A DNA stretch of 57,712 nt from an uncultured Desulfuromonadales bacterium (GCA_903929485.1 CAIYUY010000277.1:1-57712), one strand, 5' to 3'. Numbered from the stretch's first letter, positions 42,692 to 52,111 are shown. Numbers and translations are program-made. Notes: generated from the sequence alone by a model not told the origin.

Positions 42692-43074
42692 AATGTCTGC
42701 TGGATACTCATGCTTTCATTTGGCTAAGCACCGATGATGAGCGGTTATCGGGAAAAGCGCGAAACGCTATTCTGGACATAAGAACAAGTTTATTTCTGAG
42801 TAGCGCCAGCATCTGGGAGATGGTGATTAAAACAGCACTGGGCAAGTTGAAACTCCCGGATCACCCGGAAACCTTCATTCGGAAACAGTTGGTTCTTGCG
42901 CAAATTCACGAACTACCCGTAACGTTCAAACATGCCTTTTCCCTGCAACAGTTACCGACGTATCACAAAGACCCGTTTGACCGGATGCTGGTGGCGCAAG
43001 CATCGGTTGAGAAGTTAACCATCTTGACAATCGATCCATTGATTGCCCAATATGCGGTTAAAACCCTTTGGTAA
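42688..43074 (+). CDS. PIN-domain toxin, VapC family
   Basis: A 128-residue VapC-type RNase toxin. Acidic residues sit in [10 protein letters not shown] (Asp6), [10 protein letters not shown] (Glu near 44) and [12 protein letters not shown] (Asp near 95 and 98), followed by [11 protein letters not shown]. This is the VapC group that pairs with DUF2281 or Phd-type antitoxins. The stop lies 28 bases before dapL, so toxin-gene transcription and dapL expression are linked. Targets in this group are tRNA or rRNA; not known here. Confidence 0.88.
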   Translation: MKCLLDTHAFIWLSTDDERLSGKARNAILDIRTSLFLSSASIWEMVIKTALGKLKLPDHPETFIRKQLVLAQIHELPVTFKHAFSLQQLPTYHKDPFDRMLVAQASVEKLTILTIDPLIAQYAVKTLW

Positions 43075-43102
43075 CATATTCCTCAAGGAGCAACTACTCG
43101 TA

Positions 43103-44335
43103 ATGGCACAGATCAACGACAACTACCTTAAACTGAAGGCCGGCTACCTTTTTCCCGAGATCGGCCGGCGTGTCCGCGCCTTTGCCGCGGAGAACCCCAC
43201 CGCCAAGGTGATTCGCCTGGGGATCGGTGACGTGACCCGTCCCCTGGCCCCGGCGGTCATCAAGGCGTTCCATGACGCCGTGGACGACCTGGCCGGCATC
43301 GACCATTTTGCCGGCTACGGCCCGGAGCAGGGGTACGACTGGCTCATCAACGCCATCATCGAGAAATCCTACAAGCCGCTGGGGGTCGAACTGAAGACCG
43401 AGGAAATGTTCATCTCCGACGGCTCCAAGTGCGACTGCGCCAACATCCTGGACATCTTCGCCCTGGAGAACGTGGTGGCCATCGGCGACCCGGTCTACCC
43501 GGTCTACAACGACACCAACGTCATGATCGGCCGCACCGGCGAGGCGGACGAGAAGGGGTACTACGAAAATATCGTCTACCTCCCCTGCACCGAGGAAAAC
43601 GGCTTTATCCCGGCTCTTCCCACGGGGAAGGTGGATATCATCTATCTCTGTTTTCCCAACAACCCCACGGGGACCGTGGCCGGCAGGGAGGAGCTGACAA
43701 AGTGGGTGGAGTACGCCCTGGCCAACGACGCAGTTATCTTCTTCGACGCCGCCTACGAGGCGTTCATCACCGATCCCGAGATTCCCCACTCCATCTACGA
43801 GATAGAAGGGGCCAAGCAGTGCGCCATCGAGTTCCGCTCCTTCTCCAAGACCGCCGGCTTCACCGGGGTCCGCTGCGGCCTGGTGGTCGTGCCGGAAGGG
43901 GTCATGGGGACGACGGGCACGGGAGAGCGGTACAGCTTCAACAAGCTCTGGCTCCGCCGCACCACCACCAAGTTCAACGGCGCCTCCTACCCGGTGCAGC
44001 GGGCCGCCGCCGCGGTCTACTCGGAAGAAGGGTGGGCTCAGACCAAGGAAGTCATCGATTATTACATGGAAAACGCCCGGATTATTCGAGAAGGGTTGCA
44101 GGAAGCCGGTTTCACGATTTTCGGCGGGATGAACGCTCCCTACATCTGGCTCAAGACCCCCGGCGGTCTCACCAGCTGGGAGTTTTTCGATAAACTCCTC
44201 AACGAATGCAACGTGGTGGGAACCCCCGGATCCGGCTTCGGTCCCAGCGGTGAAGGGTACTTCCGGCTCTCTGCCTTCGGCCACCGGGAGAATGTGGTCG
44301 AGGCGGTGGAAAGGATCAGGAAGAACTTTAAATAG
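43103..44335 (+). CDS. dapL: LL-diaminopimelate aminotransferase
   Basis: A 410-residue class I/II PLP aminotransferase that converts tetrahydrodipicolinate to LL-diaminopimelate in one step, bypassing the acyl routes. [18 protein letters not shown] at the N-terminus, [10 protein letters not shown] near 41, [10 protein letters not shown] near 75, CFPNNPTGT near 182 and the PLP Lys in [14 protein letters not shown] near 249 identify the DapL type. AAGGAG is 12 bases upstream, a long spacing, perhaps because vapC was inserted. It ends the operon before a terminator. Confidence 0.96.
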   Translation: MAQINDNYLKLKAGYLFPEIGRRVRAFAAENPTAKVIRLGIGDVTRPLAPAVIKAFHDAVDDLAGIDHFAGYGPEQGYDWLINAIIEKSYKPLGVELKTEEMFISDGSKCDCANILDIFALENVVAIGDPVYPVYNDTNVMIGRTGEADEKGYYENIVYLPCTEENGFIPALPTGKVDIIYLCFPNNPTGTVAGREELTKWVEYALANDAVIFFDAAYEAFITDPEIPHSIYEIEGAKQCAIEFRSFSKTAGFTGVRCGLVVVPEGVMGTTGTGERYSFNKLWLRRTTTKFNGASYPVQRAAAAVYSEEGWAQTKEVIDYYMENARIIREGLQEAGFTIFGGMNAPYIWLKTPGGLTSWEFFDKLLNECNVVGTPGSGFGPSGEGYFRLSAFGHRENVVEAVERIRKNFK

Positions 44336-44345
44336 AGTCAACCGG

Positions 44346-44372
44346 AAAGGGCGCCGTTGCGGCGCCCTTTTT
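44346..44372 (+). terminator. Terminator of the lysine operon
   Basis: Stem AAAGGGCGCC / GGCGCCCTTT with a 5-base loop, followed by a T5 run in total. Confidence 0.9.
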
Positions 44373-44391
44373 AATGGCAAGGAATCTCATC

Positions 44392-44913
44392 ATGAAAATC
44401 CAGAAACTGTCGGTGGAGAACAGAGCCAGGGTCTACGCGCTCCTCCCGCTCGCCTTTCCCCATGGCAAGTCCGAAATCGGGCTGGTGCAGAAGTTACATG
44501 AGAACGGCAGAGTCATGCACGAATGGATCTGCATTCATACCAGCAGGGTCATCGCCTATATCGCCTTTACCAACGCCTACCAGGGGAAGGAGCTCTGCGG
44601 GCTGCACCTGGCCCCCCTGGCCGTCTCCCCCGAATTTCAGGGTCAAGGGGTGGGGGCGGAGCTGCTCCATTTTGCCCTGCGGCAGGACGCCATCAAGGAG
44701 CAGACACTCTTTGTCCTGGGTGAGCCGGGCTACTTCCAGCGGTTCGGTTTCGAGCCCTGCCGTGCTCCTGTCTGCACCTTTGACAAGGAGAACACCCATT
44801 TCCTCAGCTTGCGCAACAGCGTCGGAGCCGGCTTCAAGGTGGGGTATGAGCCGGAGTTCAAGGCCGCCGGGACCCCCTCCACCTTGTTGAGCAAGAAGCG
44901 CCGAGGAAGGTGA
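44392..44913 (+). CDS. GNAT-family N-acetyltransferase
   Basis: A 173-residue acetyltransferase. The acetyl-CoA motif lies in LAPLAVSPEFQGQGVGAELL (about residues 78-97; Q-G-x-G-x-G/A type), followed by FVLGEPGYFQRFGFEPC near 111-127, as in YhbS-like members. Substrate is unknown. ATG 44392 with AAGGAA upstream is preferred, because the earlier ATG at 44374 directly follows the terminator's T run. Confidence 0.87.
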   Translation: MKIQKLSVENRARVYALLPLAFPHGKSEIGLVQKLHENGRVMHEWICIHTSRVIAYIAFTNAYQGKELCGLHLAPLAVSPEFQGQGVGAELLHFALRQDAIKEQTLFVLGEPGYFQRFGFEPCRAPVCTFDKENTHFLSLRNSVGAGFKVGYEPEFKAAGTPSTLLSKKRRGR

Positions 44914-44970
44914 TCGGACGAGATCTGTTTTCAGCCGCTGTTGCAGTAACTATGAATCCGGAGAGTGCAC

Positions 44971-46233
44971 GTGGATAAGAGAAAACGAATTCTGGTCAGA
45001 AACAAGAGGATAGCCACTGGATTGATGATGGGGGCGGCCCTGCTGTTTCTGGTCGCCCGCTCCCGCAAGGGAGACGGCGCCTGGGAGTGGCTCGCCGCCT
45101 TTGCCGAAGCGGCCATGGTGGGGGCCTTGGCGGACTGGTTCGCCGTTGTGGCGCTCTTTCGCCACCCCATGGGGATACCGATTCCCCATACGGCCATCAT
45201 AAAAAACAAGAAGGAGGTCATTGCCGCGAATCTGGCGCTCTTTATTCGCGAGAAGTTTCTTGCCGGCAATACGCTCATCGCCAAGCTGAGGGAGTATAAT
45301 CCCGCCGGGCACCTTGCCGTCTACCTGATGTCGCACAAGAATGCCGAGGCTCTGGCCAATGGGTTGACCCGTGTCTGCGCCGATTCCCTTCATTTCCTGG
45401 ATGACGAGCGGGTGCGGCAACTGCTCCGAACCGCCCTGAGTAACCGGATCGAAGCCTTCGACCTGGCCGGTTCCGCCGGAGCGATCCTTCATACCCTCGG
45501 AAAAGATAATCGCCACCAGATTGTTCTGGATGACCTGTTGCACCGCCTGGCCGGATGGCTGGGAACCGCGGAAGCACAGATGAAGCTGGCAGGCGCCATA
45601 GACGCCATGTGCACGAAGGAGTATCCGCTCCTGGTTGCCTTCATTCCAAATCGGGAACAGTTTTCCAAGGGGGCGGGAGAAAAGGTTGCCGCCAGGATCA
45701 ATGCCTTCATGCAGGAAGTCAGTGATGATCCCAATCACGAGGTCCGCCGGAAGTTTGACAACGCGGTGATGAATTTTGCCGACCGGCTGAAGTCCGATGA
45801 ACTCTTGCGGAACAAGGTGGAGGCGATCAAACTTGAGGTTGTTCATAACCAGGCAATAGCCGATTACGCGGCGAACATCGCCAACGACCTGAAGAGCTGG
45901 CTGAAGAGTGATCTGCAACATCCCCGGTCAAAGGTGCGGGAGAAAATTTCGGCGGCGGTTGCCGGTCTCGGCGCTACCCTGTCGGCCAATGAGGGGCTGA
46001 AAGAGTCGTTGAATGAACACCTTGAATCACTGATACTGCAGTACGGGGACAGGGCGCGGGGCGCCATCGCCGGACATATTTCCGGTACCATGAAACAGTG
46101 GGAAAGCGAAGAGTATACCAACGAGATCGAGCTGAGCATCGGTTCCGACCTGCAGTTTATCAGGATGAACGGCACCCTGGTGGGAGGGGTGATCGGCCTC
46201 CTGCTGCATGCGGTCTCGTTGCTGCTGGCGTAG
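44971..46233 (+). CDS. DUF445 family membrane protein
   Basis: A 420-residue protein of DUF445 (YjiN-like). TM segments lie near residues 15-31 and 42-60 (AAFAEAAMVGALADWFAVVALF, with the typical D-W-F-A-V-V-A-L-F-R-H-P motif), a long helical region with GKDNRHQIVLDDLLHRLAGWL follows, and a last TM is at the C-terminus (GGVIGLLLHAVSLLLA). Function unknown, presumably in the envelope. GTG 44971 with CGGAG at good spacing is chosen; GTG 44965 is the alternative. Confidence 0.85.
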   Translation: MDKRKRILVRNKRIATGLMMGAALLFLVARSRKGDGAWEWLAAFAEAAMVGALADWFAVVALFRHPMGIPIPHTAIIKNKKEVIAANLALFIREKFLAGNTLIAKLREYNPAGHLAVYLMSHKNAEALANGLTRVCADSLHFLDDERVRQLLRTALSNRIEAFDLAGSAGAILHTLGKDNRHQIVLDDLLHRLAGWLGTAEAQMKLAGAIDAMCTKEYPLLVAFIPNREQFSKGAGEKVAARINAFMQEVSDDPNHEVRRKFDNAVMNFADRLKSDELLRNKVEAIKLEVVHNQAIADYAANIANDLKSWLKSDLQHPRSKVREKISAAVAGLGATLSANEGLKESLNEHLESLILQYGDRARGAIAGHISGTMKQWESEEYTNEIELSIGSDLQFIRMNGTLVGGVIGLLLHAVSLLLA

Positions 46234-46247
46234 CCGTGGTGAATAAA

Positions 46248-46276
46248 TTGCCCCAGGAAAGGTAACGTGCTATACT
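46248..46276 (+). promoter_or_regulatory. Sigma-70-type promoter for rsgA
   Basis: TTGCCC, 17-base spacer, TATACT, start near 46283, about 70 bases before the rsgA start codon. Found by eye. Confidence 0.5.
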
Positions 46277-46351
46277 TCGCGCCGTCCAAAGCCACAGACA
46301 GAGGCACACCCTCCCGTGGTTTTTTGCTGGCCTAGAATGAGAGAGCCCCCC

Positions 46352-47317
46352 ATGAAATCCGCAGGATCTTCGTCATCCCGCTCCAAATCCCCACGGCTTA
46401 AAAAGCCGGATTCCCCCGGAGACGGCCAGGGATGCCGCGGGCTGATCACCGCCCACCATGGCGTCGAGGTGGAGGTGGCCTTCGCCACCGGCAAGCGTCG
46501 CATGGTGCGGGTCAAGCGGAGTTCCGGTCATGTGGTGGGGGATGAGGTGGAGGTGGCGGGGGAGATCCTGATCCGGTTGCCCCGTCGCACCGAGCTCCGC
46601 CGACGTGACGGCGGCGGGGGAATCCATCTGGTTGCGGCGAATCTGGATGTGCTGGGGATCGTGGTGGCCCCCAATTCACAGGCCGGATTCATCGACCGGG
46701 CTATTGTTGCGGCGCGGGTAGCGGAACTGCACCCCTTCGTGGTGGTGAACAAGTGCGATCTGGAGGAGACCTCCCTGCTCTGGGCCGGCTTGAGCCGGGT
46801 TTATGCCGGTTCGGTCCCCGTTTTCCCCTTAAGCGCCGTGAATCGCACCGGCCTGGAGCCTCTGGTGGCGTACCTGAGTCAGGGACACCGTGGGGTCTTC
46901 GTGGGGGCCAGCGGTGTGGGGAAGAGTTCGCTTTTAAACGCCCTCTGCCCGGCCATCGATCTCAAGGTGGGAAAGCTCAGCGAACAGAGCGGTCTGGGGC
47001 GACACACCACCACCGTTTCTACTCTTCATGCCCTTTCCGGCGGAGGCGAACTGGTGGATACCCCCGGGTTCAGGGATTTCGGCCTGGTGGATATTCTGAC
47101 GGACGAGTTGGCCACCCATTTTCCCGGCTTCGAGGAGCATAATGATCTCCGCTGTCACTTCCGCGACTGCCGTCATCGCACCGAGCCGGGGTGCGCCGTC
47201 ATCAAGCTGGTGGAACAGGAATTGATCCCCGCCGACCGTTACGCCGTTTATCTGGAGCTGCTGGGAGAGGTGGAGAGCGATCAGCGCGAGGCCCGGAGCA
47301 GAGGGTGGAAAAATTAG
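46352..47317 (+). CDS. rsgA: Ribosome small-subunit GTPase RsgA
   Basis: A 321-residue circularly permuted GTPase that checks late 30S subunit assembly. An OB-fold N-terminus (about 25-95), G4 motif VVNKCDL near 131-137 ahead of G1 [11 protein letters not shown] near 186-196, G3 DTPGFRDF near 235, and a zinc site [14 protein letters not shown] near 268-281. The permuted G4-G1-G3 order is diagnostic. ATG 46352 is chosen; 46337 is possible. The DEAD-box helicase follows after 17 bases, and both are linked to ribosome assembly, so a functional operon is likely. Confidence 0.94.
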   Translation: MKSAGSSSSRSKSPRLKKPDSPGDGQGCRGLITAHHGVEVEVAFATGKRRMVRVKRSSGHVVGDEVEVAGEILIRLPRRTELRRRDGGGGIHLVAANLDVLGIVVAPNSQAGFIDRAIVAARVAELHPFVVVNKCDLEETSLLWAGLSRVYAGSVPVFPLSAVNRTGLEPLVAYLSQGHRGVFVGASGVGKSSLLNALCPAIDLKVGKLSEQSGLGRHTTTVSTLHALSGGGELVDTPGFRDFGLVDILTDELATHFPGFEEHNDLRCHFRDCRHRTEPGCAVIKLVEQELIPADRYAVYLELLGEVESDQREARSRGWKN

Positions 47318-47334
47318 TCACAAGGAGTTACTTC

Positions 47335-48648
47335 ATGTCTTTTGAATCTCTCGGCCTGCGGCCGGAACTGCTCAGCGCCATTGCAACCCTGGGGTATACG
47401 TCGCCGACCCCCATCCAGAGTGGGGCGATCCCGTTGATCTTTGATGGGGGGGATCTGCTGGCCGGCGCCCAGACCGGCACGGGGAAGACTGCCGCCTTCG
47501 CCCTCCCCATCGTGCAGCGGTTGGGCGAGAAGATCCCCCCGCAAAAACGGCGGGCTCCCCGGGCTTTGGTTCTTGTTCCCACCCGGGAGCTGGCGGCCCA
47601 GGTCAGCGAAGAGATGAACAATTATGCCCGCCGCCTCTCCTTGCGCTCCACCATGATCTATGGCGGAGTGACTATTCAGGCCCAGATTGAACGGTTGCAA
47701 CGGGGGGTCGATATCGTGGTGGCGACCCCGGGGCGGCTCCTGGATCATGCGGAACGGGGGACAATCAACCTTTCCCGTATTGAGGTGCTGGTGCTGGACG
47801 AGGCCGACCGGATGCTGGATCTGGGGTTTATTGACGATATCAAGCAGGTGGCGACCTATCTGCCGGCCAAGCGTCAAACCCTCCTCTTTTCCGCCACCTA
47901 TTCCAAGGAGATCAAAAAGCTTGCCGACCAGCTGCTGGATAATCCGCGGCGCATCGAGGTGGAGCGCCGCAATATTGCCGCCGACGCGGTGACTCAGGCG
48001 GTCTATGAGGTGGAACGGAGCCGGAAGAGGGAGATGATCTCCTTCCTTATTCGCCAGGGGGGATGGAACCAGGTGCTGGTTTTCGCCCGGACCCGCTACG
48101 GCGCGGACAAGCTCACGGAAGAGCTTCTCTTCGACAACATCAAGGCTGCCGCCATCCATAGCAACAAGAGCCAGTCCATCCGGACCCGGACTCTGGCGGA
48201 GTTCAAGCGGGGTGAATTCCGTGTCCTGGTGGCCACTGATGTGGCGGCGCGGGGGCTGGATATCCAGCACCTTCCCCATGTGATCAACTATAATCTCCCC
48301 CAGGTTCCCGAGGATTACGTGCATCGCATCGGCCGCACCGGTCGCGCCGGGGAGGAAGGGATCGCCATCTCGCTGGTCTGTCCGGAGGAAAAGCCGCTCC
48401 TGGCTGCCATCGAGAAGCTCCTTACCTATTCCATCCCGCGCAAAAATCTGGATGAATTTCCCCAGCTGGCGCCTAAAAGAAGCATGCAGGTGAAGGAGTT
48501 CAAGAAAGCGGCCCTTCCCCCCAAGAGCAGAAAGCCCCAGCTGCGGGGTGCAAAAGCCCCGGCAACGGCGGCGGCTCCCCGACGGGGAAAGCCGGTGGCC
48601 GAACGCCCTCTCCCCAAGACCGGACGGCGGGGGAGTCGGTCCAAGTAG
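47335..48648 (+). CDS. DEAD-box RNA helicase, RhlE-like (second copy)
   Basis: A 437-residue ATP-dependent RNA helicase. [14 protein letters not shown], Walker A AQTGTGKT near 46-53, [40 protein letters not shown] and [10 protein letters not shown] are in order. The C-terminal 70 residues are basic and Ala/Pro-rich. AAGGAG lies seven bases before ATG 47335; the frame is open to 47191 inside rsgA. Related to, but not identical with, the helicase at 17218. Downstream of rsgA, so a role in ribosome assembly is inferred. Confidence 0.93.
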   Translation: MSFESLGLRPELLSAIATLGYTSPTPIQSGAIPLIFDGGDLLAGAQTGTGKTAAFALPIVQRLGEKIPPQKRRAPRALVLVPTRELAAQVSEEMNNYARRLSLRSTMIYGGVTIQAQIERLQRGVDIVVATPGRLLDHAERGTINLSRIEVLVLDEADRMLDLGFIDDIKQVATYLPAKRQTLLFSATYSKEIKKLADQLLDNPRRIEVERRNIAADAVTQAVYEVERSRKREMISFLIRQGGWNQVLVFARTRYGADKLTEELLFDNIKAAAIHSNKSQSIRTRTLAEFKRGEFRVLVATDVAARGLDIQHLPHVINYNLPQVPEDYVHRIGRTGRAGEEGIAISLVCPEEKPLLAAIEKLLTYSIPRKNLDEFPQLAPKRSMQVKEFKKAALPPKSRKPQLRGAKAPATAAAPRRGKPVAERPLPKTGRRGSRSK

Positions 48649-48656
48649 AGAGTCAA

Positions 48657-48710
48657 CGCTTCGACTTCGCTCAGCGCACGGGTTGATCCCTTAAGCGGAG
48701 CCGAAGGGGA
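48657..48710. repeat. Small inverted repeat of CTTCGACTTCGCTCAGCG type
   Basis: CGCTTCGACTTCGCTCAGCG at 48657-48676 and AGCGGAGCCGAAGGGG at 48694-48710 are loosely complementary. A TTCGACTTGCGCTCAG variant is at 18898. By memory a common intergenic repeat type. Confidence 0.4.
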
Positions 48711-48747
48711 CTGACGTCGCCCGGAAACTGCATACGGAGGATGAGAT

Positions 48748-48990
48748 ATGGTTGTTGATCTGAAATTGCTGAAAAATATGCTGAGTAAGCGGGGTGAAGA
48801 GCTGGAAAAGAGCGTGGAAGGTACCGGCTATCTGCTGAAAACCGTCATGGGGGTCGCCACGTTCCTGATGGATAACGAGGGGGATCTTGATCTTCTCTCT
48901 TCAAAACAAACGGTTACCTATGAACGGTTTATTCTGCCGCTTCTTCCCTCCTCCTCAGGGAATATCCGGAAGCAGGTGCGGCATTCATGA
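48748..48990 (+). CDS. Small hypothetical protein
   Basis: An 80-residue protein without a recognised family. It is helical at the start (VDLKLLKNMLSKRGEELEKS) and has a hydrophobic middle (YLLKTVMGVATFLMDNEG). A good GGAGG site lies before the ATG, and codon use is like that of neighbouring genes, so it is probably real. It stands between the second helicase and a repeat region and has no clear functional link. Confidence 0.55.
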   Translation: MVVDLKLLKNMLSKRGEELEKSVEGTGYLLKTVMGVATFLMDNEGDLDLLSSKQTVTYERFILPLLPSSSGNIRKQVRHS

Positions 48991-49133
48991 CTAAGCCCCG
49001 ATTCTTTGAGGCGGGTGACGAACTTCAATGTGTCAAACGTTATTGTTGCCATACGTTCCCTCTCTCTCTGTACATCTCTTGGCAGAGTAGCAAGCAACGG
49101 CGGGGTCTGTAAAGAGATACTTTCCGGCGTTTA

Positions 49134-49191
49134 GTCGTAGGGTGCGCACGGTTCAGGGTGAGCACCATGAATCCGGTGCATACCCTACGAC
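49134..49191. repeat. Palindromic intergenic element with GTCGTAGGGT ends
   Basis: GTCGTAGGGTGCGCAC (49134-49149) and GTGCATACCCTACGAC (49176-49191) are near-exact inverted arms around 26 bases. GTAGGGTGCGCAC-type elements are widespread by memory. A CTCCGTGTCTCCGTGCC tract follows at once, another common intergenic motif. The rest of 48991-49233 shows no gene. Confidence 0.65.
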
Positions 49192-49233
49192 TCCGTGTCT
49201 CCGTGCCTTCGTGGTGGGCTGCTCTTTCTCTGT

Positions 49234-49504
49234 TTATTCCAACCTGTACCCCTCACCGGCATACTGGATGTTGGCCGGGTCGCTGCTGCGTGGGGGGGAG
49301 ACGGCATGAATCCCCCCGCATGCCGGACAGGCGCCCACGAAGGTCGCGAGGGTGACATCCCTGGCGGAGTGTCGCCAGCCCGCCTCCGGGAATCTGTTTG
49401 GTTCTTATCTCGCCGCCATGGGCCGCGGCGACAAACTCTACCAGTTCCCTCCCCTGGGCAAAAGGTCCTGCTCCGGTGGCGTGGCCGCATCCGCGGTTTG
49501 ACAT
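49234..49504 (-). pseudogene. Frameshifted small zinc-ribbon protein gene
   Basis: ATG 49504 has a perfect AAGGAG eight bases upstream and opens MSNRGCGHATGAGPFAQG...GGEIRTKQIPGGG. That frame then turns unlikely (Arg/Pro rich). The +1 frame takes over near 49375-49388 as SARDVTLATFVGACPACGG, then IHAVSPPRSSDPANIQYAGEGYRLE and TAA. The C-P-A-C-G-G zinc knuckle lies in the second part. The 271-base span is one base over a multiple of three, as for a single insertion (or a two-base loss). It is a recently broken gene or a sequencing error; family not recognised. Confidence 0.6.
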
Positions 49505-49622
49505 GGTTGAAACTCCTTGTCTGAAGTTGCCTGAGGCAGGGTAATTTCTGCCAGGAAGTCAGCAGGATAACCGCTGCGCGTCATGGTCGCCATGACTCAG
49601 GTCAAGAATCTTGTGGCAGGAA

Positions 49623-50111
49623 TCATCTTCCGGGAATGGTGATACAGAGACATTTTCCTTCGGCATAGAGCGTGTCGCCATGGAAAAGCCGGCCATGAAC
49701 CATGATCTTGCGCCCCTCCACGGAGATGACCTCGCTTTCCAGCGTTACTACCTTCTCCAGGGGGAGCATGTTACGGAAGTTTACGTTGAGGTTTCCCACC
49801 ACGATAGGATAGCCGGCGGCCCACGCAGCCAGACCAAGCGCCTCATCCATCACCGCGGCAACAGCGCCGCCGTGGGCATGACCGGGGGGGCCGCCGGTTT
49901 CGGGGCCGAACCAGAGCTTGGCGTGCAGATGTTTGTTTTCGTCGCGGTAGTAGCGAACCCGGAAGCGATCGCCCTCCGGATCGCCGGAGACGAAACGGAG
50001 CGATTCCCCCACCAGCGACGGCGCGTCGAAGGGCTCCCAGTCCGCTTCTCCCTCCAACGCCACGGTGGGACGGAGTGAGGAAATCTGTTTTTCTGTAGTT
50101 GCTGTTGACAC
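49623..50111 (-). CDS. PaaI-family hotdog-fold thioesterase
   Basis: A 162-residue acyl-CoA thioesterase-like protein. The hotdog core has GGPPGHAHGGAVAAVMDEAL (about residues 73-92), with the H-G-G and Asp/Glu of the 4HBT/PaaI active site, then NLNVNFRNMLPLEKVVTLES. An N-terminal extension of about 40 residues is longer than in the smallest members. Start is GTG at 50111 with AAAGGAGG upstream. Substrate is not predicted. It lies next to the MITE-like element. Confidence 0.88.
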   Translation of the reverse strand: MSTATTEKQISSLRPTVALEGEADWEPFDAPSLVGESLRFVSGDPEGDRFRVRYYRDENKHLHAKLWFGPETGGPPGHAHGGAVAAVMDEALGLAAWAAGYPIVVGNLNVNFRNMLPLEKVVTLESEVISVEGRKIMVHGRLFHGDTLYAEGKCLCITIPGR

Positions 50112-50150
50112 TGTACCTCCTTTTATACCTGATTATTTTCAATCATTTTT

Positions 50151-50285
50151 GATGCTCTCGCAAATTCTGTCATTGCGAGCGAAGCGAAGCAATCCAGCAT
50201 CTCGCTAACATACTAAAACTACTAAGATTGCTTCGTCGCTTCGCTCCTCGCAATGACGTCTTGAGAGAGAATTTGCGAGAGCATC
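50151..50285. mobile_element. Complete MITE-like palindromic element
   Basis: A 135-base element with perfect 18-base terminal inverted repeats, GATGCTCTCGCAAATTCT at 50151-50168 and its complement at 50268-50285. Subterminal arms with TTGCGAGCGAAGCGAAGCAATC and GATTGCTTCG...CGCAATGAC are also inverted around a 30-base centre. No coding capacity. The right end abuts the stop codon of the TIM-barrel gene (TGA read from 50284-50286). A truncated copy is at 139-241. No matching transposase is in the window. Confidence 0.75.
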
Positions 50286-51060
50286 ATTTTTTCAGGATCT
50301 GCTCCAGGCTGACCAGCGCCCGCTCCAGCTTGTCCCGGGTATGGGCCTCGATGGTCTTGATGGCGTTGGGAGCGTACCGGTCCAGAAGGGAGAAGACCAG
50401 CCGACCGTTTATCTCCCCTTCGCCCAAGGGGAGGTGCTCGTCCCTCTCCCCATGGTTGTCATGGATATGGGTCTCGGCCATGAATGGACCCAGCACCGAA
50501 AACCACTCCTCCAAACTGATTTTTTTGAATAAATTCCAATGTCCCATGTCGAAACAGTGCCGCAGTCGGGGGGAGTTAACGCAGGTGATCAGGTCAAAAA
50601 GGGTGGAGGGCTCTTCCTCGAAGATGTTTTCCACGGCGATGATGCAATCGCACTCATCGCCCCGCTCCACCATCTCCTGCCACAACGGAATGCTCTCCGC
50701 CAGCCACCGGTCCCGGGTTTCACCGTAGCGCCACTTGTCGTAGCCGGGGTGAAAGACCACCACCCGGGGGCGAAGGGTCGCCGCCACATCCATGACCTGA
50801 TGGAAGCGGCGCTGGGTAATTTCTCGCAACAGCGGCTCGAAGGAGCCGGGGCTTAGATCCATGAACGGAGCATGAATCGTTCTCCTGATCCCTGCGTCGT
50901 CCAGGCGCGCCACTGAGGAGGCGAGCTGCTCCGGGGTCAGCCCGTCCAGGGTGTCGGCGGAGAAAAAGAGTTCCACGTTGAGCCGCCGCTCCACAAGGAA
51001 GGGGAGGGCTCCGTCCAGCTGAGGGTAGGGGACGTGGACATGGAGAGTGTTGTCATGCAT
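50284..51060 (-). CDS. TIM-barrel sugar phosphate isomerase/epimerase-like protein
   Basis: A 258-residue protein of the xylose isomerase-like/AP endonuclease 2 fold. TIHAPFMDLSPGSFEP near 65-80, VVFHPGYDKWRYGE near 101, CIIAVENIFEE near 140, CFDMGHWNLF near 165 and ETHIHDNHGERDEHLPLGEG near 195-214 carry the metal-binding Glu, Asp and His. The substrate is not known. ATG 51060 with AAGGAAGAG upstream is chosen; it overlaps the channel gene's stop by 8 bases, so they form an operon. Its stop codon lies at the end of a MITE-like element. Confidence 0.82.
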   Translation of the reverse strand: MHDNTLHVHVPYPQLDGALPFLVERRLNVELFFSADTLDGLTPEQLASSVARLDDAGIRRTIHAPFMDLSPGSFEPLLREITQRRFHQVMDVAATLRPRVVVFHPGYDKWRYGETRDRWLAESIPLWQEMVERGDECDCIIAVENIFEEEPSTLFDLITCVNSPRLRHCFDMGHWNLFKKISLEEWFSVLGPFMAETHIHDNHGERDEHLPLGEGEINGRLVFSLLDRYAPNAIKTIEAHTRDKLERALVSLEQILKK

Positions 51061-52090
51061 GGCGGCTCTTCCTTGGGGAATGTCCCCCATGGGGGGTGTG
51101 GCGGATCAGGTCTTCCAGTTTGAGAACTGCGCTGGGCTGCCCCAGGACGATGAGGGTATCCTTCGCTTCCAGGGTTGACTTCGGCTCGGGGTTGAAGACC
51201 ATTCGGCCGTTCAGCTTCTTGATCCCGACGATGATGACCCCCGTCTCCCTCCGAAAGCCGGAGGTGATGAGGTCTTCGCCCACGAAGGCGGAGTGATCGG
51301 GGATCTCGATCTCTTCCATCTGGAGTTCCAGGTGTCCGCGACCGGTAGCGATCTCGATGAAGTCCACCACATTGGGACGGAGAATAGCCTGGGCCATCCG
51401 GTTGCCGCCGATGGTGTAGGGAGAGATGACCTTGTTGGCTCCGGCCCGTTGGAGTTTGAGCTCGGACCCCTCTTCGCCGGAGCGGGCCAGGATATAGAGT
51501 TCCGGGTTGAGGCCGCGGGCCGTCAGGGTGATATAGACGTTCTCCGTGTCCGAGGTGACGGCGGTGATCAACCCCTTGGCTTCCTTGATTCCCGCATGAA
51601 GGAGGGTTTCGTCGGCGGTGGCGTCGCCGTGAATGACCAGATAGACGTCGGAGAGCCGTTCGGCGATCTGCTGGTCCTTTTCCACCACCACGAAGGATAG
51701 CGGCTTGGCGGCGAACTCCTTGCAGATGAGGCTGCCGATGCGACCGTAACCGCAGATAATGTAGTGGTTTTTCAGAGACCTGATCCGGTTTTCCACCTTC
51801 TTCCTCCCGATGATCCGCTGGAACTGCCCTTCGAACATGATCTGGGCCAGACTCCCGACGATATACCCCAAGACGCTGACGCCAACGATAATGAGGGCTA
51901 TGGTGAAGAGCTTTCCCGCATCGCTCAGGTCGTGGACCTCCTTGAAGCCGACGGTCCCCAGGGTGATGACGGTCATGTAGAGGGCATCCAGGGGACGCCA
52001 TCCCTCGATGGTGATATATCCTACTGTCCCGACGGTGACCAGCAGGGTCAGGACCAGGAGGGAAACTTTCAGGTGGCGGACGGGGTCCAT
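51053..52090 (-). CDS. Potassium channel with RCK (TrkA) domains
   Basis: A 345-residue ion channel with two TM helices (about 7-27 and 62-87), between them the pore helix and filter T-L-G-T-V-G-F near 43-49 (a variant of T-V-G-Y-G), then a TrkA-N/RCK domain starting YIICGYGRIGSLICKEF near 110 and a TrkA-C domain near 240-330. It resembles MthK-like channels gated by ligands in the cytoplasm. GGGAG precedes the ATG. It is followed by the TIM-barrel gene with 8-base overlap, and its promoter diverges from selA. Confidence 0.9.
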   Translation of the reverse strand: MDPVRHLKVSLLVLTLLVTVGTVGYITIEGWRPLDALYMTVITLGTVGFKEVHDLSDAGKLFTIALIIVGVSVLGYIVGSLAQIMFEGQFQRIIGRKKVENRIRSLKNHYIICGYGRIGSLICKEFAAKPLSFVVVEKDQQIAERLSDVYLVIHGDATADETLLHAGIKEAKGLITAVTSDTENVYITLTARGLNPELYILARSGEEGSELKLQRAGANKVISPYTIGGNRMAQAILRPNVVDFIEIATGRGHLELQMEEIEIPDHSAFVGEDLITSGFRRETGVIIVGIKKLNGRMVFNPEPKSTLEAKDTLIVLGQPSAVLKLEDLIRHTPHGGHSPRKSRHA

Positions 52091-52111
52091 GTCATTGTTC
52101 TCCCGCTGGGG

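Noticed and set aside
43094-44380. 428-codon - strand frame across dapL
   Set aside because: Antisense shadow; dapL on + has all active-site motifs and a ribosome site.
49158-49355. + strand small frames over the zinc-ribbon pseudogene
   Set aside because: They overlap intergenic repeats and oppose a gene with a clear ribosome site on the - strand.
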